Shown in pieces: positions 26,437 through 33,480 of a stretch of 64,000 nt of DNA. Below the pieces are notes generated by a model. The model ran no database searches. It had not been told where the DNA came from and saw nothing but the letters and a program-made list of their open reading frames with translations. This DNA comes from Nocardioides sp. Root1257. GTDB taxonomy: Bacteria; Actinomycetota; Actinomycetes; Propionibacteriales; Nocardioidaceae. The stretch spans positions 558,001 to 622,000 of the forward strand of contig NZ_LMDV01000001.1 in the NCBI RefSeq assembly GCF_001425175.1, given 5' to 3'. How positions within the stretch are numbered: the stretch's first letter is position 1; each line of letters opens with the position of its first letter. The position numbers and the translations under genes were made by a program.

Positions 26437-27027
26437 CCCCGACAGCTCCGCAAAGACCTCCTCCACCCGCGCGCGCAGCTCGTCGCGGGTGCCGGTGTTG
26501 ACGATCAGGTGGGTGGCGATCTCGCGGCGCTGCGCGGGGGTGGCCTGGGCGGCGATCCGCGACTCGGCGTCCTCCCGGGTCCAGCCGCGGTCGCGCAGCA
26601 TCCGCTCGACCTGCACCTCCGCCGGGGTCTCGACCACGATGACCGCGTCAAACGTGTCTGCCCGGCCGGACTCCGCGAGCAGCGGGATGTCGTGGATGAC
26701 GAGCCCGTCCTGCGGTGCGGAGGCCTCGAGCGCGGCGTACCTCTCGAAGACGAGCGGGTGCACGATCCCCTCGAGCACCTTGCGCCTGGCCTCGTCGTTG
26801 AACACGATCCGGCCGACGGCGGCGCGGTCCATGTCGCCGTCCGGGGTCAGGATCTCCGGGCCGAAGGCCTCGACGACCTGGGCGAGCCCGGGCGTCCCCT
26901 TCTCGACCACCTCACGCGCGAGCTTGTCGCCGTCGATGACGACGGCACCCAGCTCGGCCAGGATCGCGGACACCGTGCTCTTGCCCGAGGCGATGCCTCC
27001 GGTGAGTCCCACTCGCATGGGACTCAT
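26434..27027 (-). CDS. coaE: Dephospho-CoA kinase
   Basis: 197 residues. P-loop GLTGGIASGKSTV at the N-terminus, the substrate segment VVIDGDKLAREVVEKGTPGL, and the LID region with ERMLRDRGWTREDAESRI are typical of CoaE, which phosphorylates dephospho-CoA in the last step of CoA synthesis. Some actinobacterial CoaE proteins carry a C-terminal UPF0157 (GrpB) extension; that is absent here. In many actinobacteria coaE is near rpsA; here rpsA is about 15 kb away. Confidence 0.95.
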   Translation of the reverse strand: MSPMRVGLTGGIASGKSTVSAILAELGAVVIDGDKLAREVVEKGTPGLAQVVEAFGPEILTPDGDMDRAAVGRIVFNDEARRKVLEGIVHPLVFERYAALEASAPQDGLVIHDIPLLAESGRADTFDAVIVVETPAEVQVERMLRDRGWTREDAESRIAAQATPAQRREIATHLIVNTGTRDELRARVEEVFAELSG

Positions 27028-27042
27028 CCTGCCCGAGGGCCG

Positions 27043-29241
27043 CTACCCCCTGTACGTCCGGCACGGCTGGCTGCGCAGCGAGCCGCAGGCCGGCGCGCTC
27101 TTGGGCACGTCGATGCCGGCGACGAGCGGCAGCACGATCCGCGACCGGTGCGCCCGGTCGGTGGCGACCTGGACCCGCTCGCCGTGCGAGATCGTGTCGA
27201 AGGCCCACAGCGGGCGGGAGTTGCCCGGGGCGTCGAGGGTGATCCGGATCCGCGAGCCCTTGCGGAAGGGCTGCGCGAACGGGAACAGCTCGACCCGCAC
27301 CCGGGTGAACCGCTTGCTCGACAGCGGCCGCGCGTCGGCCTCCCGGTTGGTGTGCACCGGTGAGATCGGCGTCGACTTCGCCACGGCCAGCTTGCGGTGG
27401 CTCGCCCGGAGCCAGCCCGACTGCACGTAGACCTCCTTGCCGTTGGGCCGCACCTCGCTCAGGGTGACCTCGAGGTCCGTGTCGTGGGCGCGCGGGGTGC
27501 GGACCCACAGGTCGACCGAGCCCGTGCCGATCGCGACGGCCGTCCGCTTCAGCGGCGGCGTGATCCAGCTGAGGCCCTTGCCCTGCGGGATCTGCTTCCA
27601 GTGGTACGCCGGGTGCGCGGCCCAGATGCCGCTGCTCGATCCGGTGTACGTCGTCGGAGGCAGCGCCGACGGGTCGGCGCTGTAGCTGCGCACGCGAGCC
27701 TTCTTCGGCGCCAGCGTCGTCGGCTTCGCCGCGAGCTTGCCGCCCGGGGTGAGGAACCACGCCGTCGCCTTGGCCCTCTTGATCGGCCACGACGGGAAGG
27801 ACTTCTCGAAGCGCGGCAGCGGCGCCCCGGAATGACCGGCGACGGCGCCCTCCTCGAAGAGGATCCGGATCGGCTTCTGCGCCTGGAACTTCGCCAGCGC
27901 CTGCTGGTAGCTGAGGCCGGAGTAGTCCAGGCCCTGCGGCATCTGGAGCCCCTTCACGCCCGTGATCGAGCTCGAGACGAGCGGTCCCACGAACGCCTTG
28001 GCGCCGGTCGGCGTGCGGCGAGCGACGTACAGGTCGAGGAAGTCGGCGTACCGGTCGAGCACGCCGAGGCTCAGCGACTCGGTGTGCGAGCCGTTGACCA
28101 TCGTCGCGTAGAGATGGGGCGTGCCGGTGAAGTCGTCGAGCATCGACGGGAAGTGGCCGCCGGTCTGCTCGTCCTGCCACGCGCCGGCCAGGAAGACCGG
28201 CACGTTGATCTTCTTCACGAACAGCATCGGCGAGATCGGGTCGCCGACCGCCTTCGTGTAGAAGGGGTTGTCGTTGATCAGGGCGAGCAGGTCGGGGTTC
28301 TGCAGGCGCACCGCCTGGTTGGCCTCGCAGGTCGTGTCCCCGCCGTCGACGCGTCCGCGCTCCCAGCCCTGGCCGTACGGCTCCGCCTGCTCGTCCCGCT
28401 CGGTGGCCCACGGGACCGCGAAGCCGGTGTTGAGGATGCCGCCCGGGTAGAGCGTGCCCTGGTAGGTGTCGTCGATGACCGACAGCGGCGAGATCGCGGA
28501 CAGGTGCGGCGGCTGGGTCTGCGCGACGTACAGCTGCTCGATGCCCGGGTAGGAGATGCCGACCATGCCGACCTCGTGGAACTTCGCCCACGACTGGGCC
28601 GCGATCGTCTCGATCACGTCGTAGCCGTCCAGGCTCTGGATCGCCTCGAAGGCCCGGAACGAGCCGCCCGAGCAGCCGGTGCCGCGGATGTTGACGCCCA
28701 CGTAGGCGTAGCCCAGCGCGGTGTAGATCTGCGCCATCCGGGTGTTGGCCGGGTTGCTGGGGTCGTAGCCCGAGTACTCGACGACCGTCGGGTAGGGGCC
28801 GGCGCCGGAGGGGAGGACGACGTTGGCCGAGAGCGTCGTGCCGTCGCGGGTCTGGATGTAGCTGAAGCCCGCCGGCAGCGTCTGGCCGGCGTAGAACGAC
28901 TGCGCCGGGGCCGGGTCGTCGTAGTCGGTGACCGTCGCGACCTCCGACTCGGCGGGGCCGCTCGTCGTACGCACCGTGTAGCTGCCCTTGTCCAGCTCGC
29001 GCCAGGCCAGGCTGCCCGCCGTGTCGACGGTGCCGGTGCCGACGACCGCGTTGCCGCTGTCGACCAGCTCCATCGTGACGCCCGGCGTCGCGCCCAGCAC
29101 GTAGAGCTGGTTGACGCTCCCCCGCAGTGCGAACGGCGTCGGGTCAGCGTTGGCGGCTCCCGTCGAGGTCGCGGTGAGCGCGCCCGCGGCGAGTGCTGCG
29201 ACCGCGATCGCGACGAGTGACGACCGTCTCATGTCTCCCAT
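27043..29241 (-). CDS. Secreted CocE/X-Pro dipeptidyl-peptidase-type hydrolase
   Basis: About 732 residues. Signal peptide (RRSSLVAIAVAALAAGALTA, cleavage near ANA-DP). The catalytic alpha/beta hydrolase has the CocE/NonD signature GISYPGIEQ for the nucleophile, preceded by VNIRGTGCSGG and followed by a C-terminal jelly-roll-like domain (SVDLWVRTPRAHDTDLEVTL). Family members are exported peptidases releasing X-Pro dipeptides or acyl esterases. Start 29241 (MGDMRR) or 29232 (MRR): both give the same signal peptide. The frame is open further to 29424, but that part shows no coding features and runs into the DHFR-like gene's promoter. Confidence 0.88.
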   Translation of the reverse strand: MGDMRRSSLVAIAVAALAAGALTATSTGAANADPTPFALRGSVNQLYVLGATPGVTMELVDSGNAVVGTGTVDTAGSLAWRELDKGSYTVRTTSGPAESEVATVTDYDDPAPAQSFYAGQTLPAGFSYIQTRDGTTLSANVVLPSGAGPYPTVVEYSGYDPSNPANTRMAQIYTALGYAYVGVNIRGTGCSGGSFRAFEAIQSLDGYDVIETIAAQSWAKFHEVGMVGISYPGIEQLYVAQTQPPHLSAISPLSVIDDTYQGTLYPGGILNTGFAVPWATERDEQAEPYGQGWERGRVDGGDTTCEANQAVRLQNPDLLALINDNPFYTKAVGDPISPMLFVKKINVPVFLAGAWQDEQTGGHFPSMLDDFTGTPHLYATMVNGSHTESLSLGVLDRYADFLDLYVARRTPTGAKAFVGPLVSSSITGVKGLQMPQGLDYSGLSYQQALAKFQAQKPIRILFEEGAVAGHSGAPLPRFEKSFPSWPIKRAKATAWFLTPGGKLAAKPTTLAPKKARVRSYSADPSALPPTTYTGSSSGIWAAHPAYHWKQIPQGKGLSWITPPLKRTAVAIGTGSVDLWVRTPRAHDTDLEVTLSEVRPNGKEVYVQSGWLRASHRKLAVAKSTPISPVHTNREADARPLSSKRFTRVRVELFPFAQPFRKGSRIRITLDAPGNSRPLWAFDTISHGERVQVATDRAHRSRIVLPLVAGIDVPKSAPACGSLRSQPCRTYRG

Positions 29242-29320
29242 GGAGCGGATCGTGCCACGTCCCGCCCCCGGCGCGCGCCCGTTGCGATGATTCCCGCCCG
29301 TACGGGTGGTCGAAGCAGGC

Positions 29321-29914
29321 ATGGCAACGGTGATCATGCACGCAGTGGTGTCGGTCGACGGCTTCATCGCCGACGAGCACGACGAGGTGGGACCGCTCTT
29401 CGACTGGTACTTCAACGGGGACACCCCGATCGTGGAGGCCGAGGGCGAGGCGCACGGCCCCTTCCGGATCAGCCGACAGTCCGTCGACTACGTCCGGTCG
29501 CTGTGGGAGGGCATCGGCGCGACCGTCCAGGGCCGGCACCTCTTCGACCTGACCAACGGGTGGGATGCGAGCCCTCCGGCCGGCGACCACCTGGTCGTGG
29601 TGTCGCACCGGCCGAAGCCGGACGGCTGGCACCCCGAGGCCGACGTACCGTTCTTCGACGACGTCGCGGCCGCGATCCAGGAGGCCAAGCGCCGGGCCGG
29701 CGATCGCATCGTCGCGGTCTGCGCGGGCGCGGTCGGCGGTCAGGCCCTCGCGCTCGGGCTGGTCGACGAGGTCGCCATGGACGTCGTGCCGGTGGTCTTC
29801 GGCTCCGGCAAGCGCTACTTCGGCGCCGTCGACTCCCAGCACCTGCTCCAGGACCCGAGCGTCGTCATCCAGGGCGACCGGGTGCTGCACCTGCGCTACC
29901 CGGTCGCCCGCTGA
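29321..29914 (+). CDS. Dihydrofolate reductase-family (RibD C-domain-like) reductase
   Basis: 197 residues from the ATG at 29321. The first strand IMHAVVSVDGFIADEHDE and the NADPH-binding segment VCAGAVGGQALALGLVDEVA belong to the bifunctional deaminase-reductase C-terminal/DHFR fold, here as a standalone protein (the YyaP/YwjB type). Substrate unknown; not expected to replace FolA. It is followed after 16 bp by arr, whose own leaderless promoter overlaps the end of this gene. Confidence 0.85.
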   Translation: MATVIMHAVVSVDGFIADEHDEVGPLFDWYFNGDTPIVEAEGEAHGPFRISRQSVDYVRSLWEGIGATVQGRHLFDLTNGWDASPPAGDHLVVVSHRPKPDGWHPEADVPFFDDVAAAIQEAKRRAGDRIVAVCAGAVGGQALALGLVDEVAMDVVPVVFGSGKRYFGAVDSQHLLQDPSVVIQGDRVLHLRYPVAR

Positions 29915-29917
29915 GGC

Positions 29918-29923
29918 TAGGCT
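29918..29923 (+). promoter_or_regulatory. Leaderless -10 box (TAGGCT) of arr
   Basis: TAGGCT seven bases before the arr GTG, immediately after the stop of the preceding gene. No ribosome site is present. Confidence 0.45.
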
Positions 29924-29930
29924 TCGCCGG

Positions 29931-30356
29931 GTGCGCGAGCCGGTCCCCTTCGAGGTGTTCCAGGACGGCGTCTACCTCCACGGCACGAAGGCGGACCTCG
30001 CCGTCGGCGACCTGCTCGTCGCGGGTCGCGAGTCGAACTTCGAGGTCGGCCGCCTGATGAACCACATCTACTTCACCGCCACCCTCGACGCCGCCGTCTG
30101 GGGCGCGGAGATGGCCGCCGGTGACGGCCCCGGACGGGTGTACGTCGTCGAGCCGTGCGGCGAGTTCGAGGACGACCCGAACGTGACCGACAAGAAGCAC
30201 CCCGGCAACCCCACCCGCTCCTACCGCAGCCGCGACCCGCTGCGCGTTGTCGGCGAGGTCACCGACTGGGTCGGCCACCCGCCGGAGCGGCTGCAGGCCA
30301 TGCGCGACGGCCTCGCCACGCTGCGGACCGAGGGACGTGCGGTGATCTACGACTGA
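29931..30356 (+). CDS. arr: NAD(+)--rifampin ADP-ribosyltransferase
   Basis: 141 residues, the usual length for Arr. Key segments are FEVFQDGVYLHGTKADLAVG, NHIYFTATLDAAVWGAEMA and VYVVEPCGEFEDDPNVTDK, with PGNPTRSYRSRDPLRVVGEV near the C-terminus. Arr enzymes inactivate rifamycins by ADP-ribosylating the C23 hydroxyl; chromosomal copies are common in environmental actinobacteria. GTG start at 29931 with a leaderless promoter. The stop overlaps the convergent TetR gene by 10 bp. No integron or insertion sequence is near, so it looks like a resident gene. Confidence 0.92.
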   Translation: MREPVPFEVFQDGVYLHGTKADLAVGDLLVAGRESNFEVGRLMNHIYFTATLDAAVWGAEMAAGDGPGRVYVVEPCGEFEDDPNVTDKKHPGNPTRSYRSRDPLRVVGEVTDWVGHPPERLQAMRDGLATLRTEGRAVIYD

Positions 30357-30967
30357 CGGTGTGTCATCCGACCGACCGGGTCGCCGATGGCGCTCTGGCC
30401 CAACCCCGCGTCGATCAGCTCCTCCCAGCAGGACAGGAAGTCCTCGCTGAGGTGGTCGTTGCCGTCGAGCGCGCCGGACACGACGGCGCCGGTGCGCACC
30501 ATCATCAGCTGCTGGGCGGTGGCGCGCGGGGTCCGGTGGTCGAGGCGCCGCAGCAGTTCCTCGAACCGGGCCGTCACCCAGGTGCGGATCTCGCGGGCGT
30601 AGACGCGCGAGATGTGCGTGCCGGTGAACTCCGCCGACGCGTTGATGAAGGGGCAGCCGCGGCTGACGCCACCGAAGTCGTCGCGGGTCAGGACGGCCGC
30701 GAGCTCGGTGAGCGCGGCGCGCGGGTCGTCGGCGTACGCAGCGATGACGCCGTCGACCTGGTCGTGGTCCCAGGCCGAGCGGCGGTCGAGGTACGCCGCG
30801 ACGAGGTCGTCCTTCGACGGGAAGTGCCGGTAGAGGGTGACCCGGGTGACCGACGCCTCGGCGATGATCCGCTGGATCCCGACGGCGTGGATGCCCTCGT
30901 CGTAGAACAGCCGGTCGGCCGTCTCGAGGATCCGCTGGCGGGCCGCGGACGGTCGCGTCTCGCCCAT
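30347..30967 (-). CDS. TetR-family transcriptional regulator
   Basis: 206 residues. N-terminal HTH: RQRILETADRLFYDEGIHAV, then RIIAEASVTRVTLYRHFPSK, a classic TetR DNA-binding domain. The C-terminal ligand domain is of the type seen in many actinobacterial TetR proteins (CWEELIDAGL near the end). It is divergent from the hydrolase-SDR pair across 96 bp that carries a perfect palindrome (31021-31042), so autoregulation and repression of 31064-32643 are likely. It converges with arr. Confidence 0.9.
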   Translation of the reverse strand: MGETRPSAARQRILETADRLFYDEGIHAVGIQRIIAEASVTRVTLYRHFPSKDDLVAAYLDRRSAWDHDQVDGVIAAYADDPRAALTELAAVLTRDDFGGVSRGCPFINASAEFTGTHISRVYAREIRTWVTARFEELLRRLDHRTPRATAQQLMMVRTGAVVSGALDGNDHLSEDFLSCWEELIDAGLGQSAIGDPVGRMTHRQS

Positions 30968-30979
30968 CGCCGCACCCCC

Positions 30980-31009
30980 TTGCCACTCCCGCTCGATCGG
31001 CCCTACGTT
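30980..31009 (+). promoter_or_regulatory. Promoter of the hydrolase-SDR operon
   Basis: TTGCCA at 30980-30985 and TACGTT at 31004-31009 with an 18-bp spacer. The predicted transcription start falls just before the TetR palindrome at 31021-31042. Confidence 0.45.
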
Positions 31010-31020
31010 ATGCCCTGAGT

Positions 31021-31042
31021 GGGTAGACCGGTCGGTCTACCC
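31021..31042. promoter_or_regulatory. TetR operator palindrome
   Basis: Perfect 10-bp arms GGGTAGACCG and CGGTCTACCC separated by GT, between the divergent TetR gene and the hydrolase gene, immediately downstream of the predicted +1. The geometry fits repression by the adjacent TetR protein. Confidence 0.7.
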
Positions 31043-31063
31043 CCGTCACGGGAGGGAAAACCG

Positions 31064-31855
31064 ATGAGCGCACCCGTCCTCTTCATCCACGGTCTCTGGC
31101 TGCACGCGCGGTCCTGGGACAGCTGGATCGAGCTGTTCACCGAGGCCGGGTACGCCGCCTCCGCACCCGGCTGGCCCGGCGACCCGGACACGGTCGAGGC
31201 CGCCCGCGCGAACCCCGACGAGATCGCCGACCACGGCATCGACGACGTGGTCGCCCACTTCGCCGAGGTGATCGCCGGCCTCCCGGAGAAGCCGATCCTG
31301 GTCGGCCACTCCTTCGGCGGCATGATCGCCCAGCGGCTCCTCGGCGAGGACCTGGCCGCGGCCGCGGTCGCCATCGACGCCGCCCAGATCAAGGGCGTGC
31401 TGCCGCTGCCGCTGTCCGCCCTCAAGGCGACGCTCCCGGTGTTCAAGAACCCGGCCAACAAGCACCGCGCGGTGTCGCTGACGGCGGAGCAGTTCCGCTT
31501 CGCGTTCGGCAACGCGATCCCGCCGGAGGAGTCCGACAGCCTCTTCGAGCAGTGGGCGATCCCCGCGCCGGGCAAGCCGCTCTTCGAGGCCGCTGCGGCC
31601 AACTTCAACCCGCACTCCCCCGCCAAGGTCGCCACCGACAACTCCGGTCGCGGCCCGCTGCTGCTGATCATGGGCGGCAAGGACAACACCGTCCCCGAGG
31701 CCGTCACCAAGTCGACGCTCAAGCAGTACCGGCACAGCGAGGCGGTCACCGAGATCTTCGAGTTCCCGGACCGGGCGCACTCCCTGACGATCGACCACGG
31801 CTGGCGCGACGTCGCCGACAAGTCGCTGTCGTGGCTGAAGGACCAGGGTCTCTGA
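31064..31855 (+). CDS. Alpha/beta hydrolase (paralogue of 6386-7234)
   Basis: 263 residues, cytoplasmic. LFIHGLWLHARSWDSW, nucleophile VGHSFGGM, acid in LIMGGKDNTVP, histidine in PDRAHSLTIDHGW. ATG 31064 is preceded by GGGAGGG. A clear paralogue of the hydrolase at 6386, including the FKNPANKHRA segment. Its last bases lead after 2 bp into the SDR gene. The pair is under a TetR-type operator and may act on one xenobiotic or metabolite: ester or lactone cleavage plus alcohol/ketone redox. That pathway idea is inference. Confidence 0.88.
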   Translation: MSAPVLFIHGLWLHARSWDSWIELFTEAGYAASAPGWPGDPDTVEAARANPDEIADHGIDDVVAHFAEVIAGLPEKPILVGHSFGGMIAQRLLGEDLAAAAVAIDAAQIKGVLPLPLSALKATLPVFKNPANKHRAVSLTAEQFRFAFGNAIPPEESDSLFEQWAIPAPGKPLFEAAAANFNPHSPAKVATDNSGRGPLLLIMGGKDNTVPEAVTKSTLKQYRHSEAVTEIFEFPDRAHSLTIDHGWRDVADKSLSWLKDQGL

Positions 31856-31857
31856 CG

Positions 31858-32643
31858 ATGGACCTGGGTCTGACGGGTCGGACCGCCGTCGTCACGGGGG
31901 CGAGCCGCGGCATCGGGCTCGCCATCACCCGGGCACTCTCCGCGGAGGGTGTCCGGGTCGTCGCAGGCGCCCTCAAGGGCAGTCCCGAGCTCGACGAGCT
32001 GGCGGCCGCCGGCGACGTGCACCCGGTCTCCGTCGACCTCACGACGCCCGACGGCCCCGCCGCGCTCGTCGAGTCGGCGGTGGGGACGCTGGGCAGCCTC
32101 GACATCCTGGTCAACAACGTCGGCGCCGTACGACCGCGCCTGGAGGGCTTCCTGGCCCTCACCGACGAGGAGTGGGACTGGGACCTGACGATCAACTTCC
32201 TCGCGGCCGTGCGCACCATGCGCGCCGCGATCCCCCACCTCACCGGGCGTCCGGGCGCGAGCATCGTGACGATCAGCTCGGTCAACGCCTTCCTCCCCGA
32301 CCCGGGGGTCATCGGCTACAGCGCAGCCAAGGGCGCGCTGACCAACCTGTGCAAGTCCCTCTCCAAGGAGCTCGGCCCGGCCATCCGGGTCAACACCATC
32401 AGTCCGGGCCCGGTCGAGACCGACCTGTGGCTGGGCAGCAGCGGGGTCGCGGCGACGGTCGGCGGCGCGAGCGGCACCGACGCGGCGGACGTCGTACGGC
32501 GTCAGGCGGCGGCCGCGGCGACGGGCCGGTTCACCCGGCCCGGGGAGATCGCCGACCTGACGGCCTTCCTCGCGAGCGACCGTGCGGCGAACATCACCGG
32601 CAGCGACTTCGTGATCGACGGCGGGTTGATCACCACGTTGTGA
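31858..32643 (+). CDS. Short-chain dehydrogenase/reductase
   Basis: 261 residues. Rossmann motif TGASRGIG, NNVGAV, catalytic serine in VTISSVNAF, tyrosine/lysine in YSAAKGAL, and the C-terminal GSDFVIDGG. Classical SDR, NAD(P)-dependent, substrate unknown. An insertion around residues 195-220 (alanine-rich VRRQAAAAATGRF region) lengthens the substrate loop. ATG 31858 is 2 bp after the hydrolase stop, so the genes form an operon under the TetR operator. Confidence 0.92.
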   Translation: MDLGLTGRTAVVTGASRGIGLAITRALSAEGVRVVAGALKGSPELDELAAAGDVHPVSVDLTTPDGPAALVESAVGTLGSLDILVNNVGAVRPRLEGFLALTDEEWDWDLTINFLAAVRTMRAAIPHLTGRPGASIVTISSVNAFLPDPGVIGYSAAKGALTNLCKSLSKELGPAIRVNTISPGPVETDLWLGSSGVAATVGGASGTDAADVVRRQAAAAATGRFTRPGEIADLTAFLASDRAANITGSDFVIDGGLITTL

Positions 32644-32664
32644 GCCGCTGTCGGTGCCATCGCC

Positions 32665-32670
32665 TAGGTT
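32665..32670 (+). promoter_or_regulatory. Leaderless -10 box (TAGGTT) upstream of the small CDS
   Basis: TAGGTT, then seven bases, then GTG at 32678, which opens a four-codon frame overlapping the start of the next gene. Confidence 0.45.
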
Positions 32671-32677
32671 GGTCCCC

Positions 32678-32692
32678 GTGAGCGAAGCATGA
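32678..32692 (+). CDS. Four-codon leader minicistron (MSEA)
   Basis: GTG-AGC-GAA-GCA-TGA placed at the expected transcription start of the TAGGTT promoter. Its stop overlaps the ATG of the 84-residue gene as ATGA, which suggests translational coupling from a leaderless mini-ORF. It could also be chance; there is no ribosome site for the downstream ATG, which argues for it. Confidence 0.35.
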   Translation: MSEA

Positions 32693-32943
32693 GCAAGACC
32701 GACGAGCTGCGCGCGATGCGCGAGGCCAAGTACGCACGAGCCGCTGCCGCCCGGGGTGGTCAGCCGCAGGCCCGACCCAAGCCCGTCCCGGTCGCGCCGG
32801 AGCCCGCGCAGAAGGCGAGCAAGGCGGCCGGGGCGCCCGCCGCCGAGACCGAGACCGACGGCCTCTGCGGGCACCGCTCGATGAACGGGCGGACCTGCAC
32901 CCGTGAGGCCGGGCACGCGGCGAAGAGCCACCGCTACTCCTGA
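32689..32943 (+). CDS. Small hypothetical protein with C/H-rich tail
   Basis: 84 residues: a basic helical N-terminus (TDELRAMREAKYARAAAARG), a Pro/Ala-rich middle and a C-terminal CGHRSMNGRTCTREAGH, then KSHRY. The Cys and His spacing (C-x9-C-x5-H) could bind a metal. No family recognised. It appears to be translated after a four-codon minicistron. Confidence 0.6.
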   Translation: MSKTDELRAMREAKYARAAAARGGQPQARPKPVPVAPEPAQKASKAAGAPAAETETDGLCGHRSMNGRTCTREAGHAAKSHRYS

Positions 32944-32949
32944 TCGACG

Positions 32950-33393
32950 CTAGTCCTGATCAACGACGAGCCGGAGGATCCGGGCCAGCTCGGCCCGGTC
33001 CTCCTGGCTGAGCACCGACAGGCGCTGCTCGGTCGCTGAGCGCCGCGCCTCGTCGAGCACCTCACCGAGCCGGGCGCCGGCCTCGGTCGGCACCACACAG
33101 GTCGCCCGCCGGTCGGCCGGGTCCGACTCGCGCGCGACGAGCGACCGTTCCTCGAGCGCGTCCACGACCTCGGTCGCCGAGCGGGGCGCGATCCGCAGCG
33201 CCTCGGCCAGCACCGAGAGCCGGACCGACCCGTGCTCGGCCACCACCCGGAGCGCCCGGGCCTGGCTCGGCGTCACGTCGTACGCCGCCATCGACTCGCC
33301 GAACGAGCGGCGCAACGAGCGCGCCGCCATCATCAGCAGGTCGCTGGTCGACTCGCCGCCGGGCTCCCGGTCGTGATCGCGGTGGTGGTGCAC
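32950..33393 (-). CDS. MarR-family transcriptional regulator
   Basis: 147 residues with a His-rich start (MHHHRDHDREPGGES) and a winged HTH: VTPSQARALRVVAEHGSVRL, AEALRIAPRSATEVVDALEE, ESDPADRRATCVVPTEAG. Typical of MarR proteins controlling efflux. It is divergent from the ABC exporter, and the intergenic region contains a 13-bp palindrome. The histidines at the N-terminus may bind metal but could be incidental. Confidence 0.9.
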   Translation of the reverse strand: MHHHRDHDREPGGESTSDLLMMAARSLRRSFGESMAAYDVTPSQARALRVVAEHGSVRLSVLAEALRIAPRSATEVVDALEERSLVARESDPADRRATCVVPTEAGARLGEVLDEARRSATEQRLSVLSQEDRAELARILRLVVDQD

Positions 33394-33429
33394 GGGAACA
33401 TCCTAGCCAATGCCGTTGTTCCCTCACCA

Positions 33430-33442
33430 TGAGGTAACCTCA
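33430..33442. promoter_or_regulatory. MarR operator palindrome
   Basis: TGAGGT-A-ACCTCA, a perfect 6-bp inverted repeat with one central base in the 87-bp region between the divergent MarR gene and the ABC exporter gene. Probably bound by the MarR protein. Confidence 0.55.
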
Positions 33443-33480
33443 GCATATGACCTGACTTCCACCCTGAGAGAGGTGAGCGC

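Noticed and set aside
29931..30356. arr as a horizontally acquired integron cassette
   Set aside because: No attC site, integrase or insertion sequence; base composition and promoter style match the neighbours.
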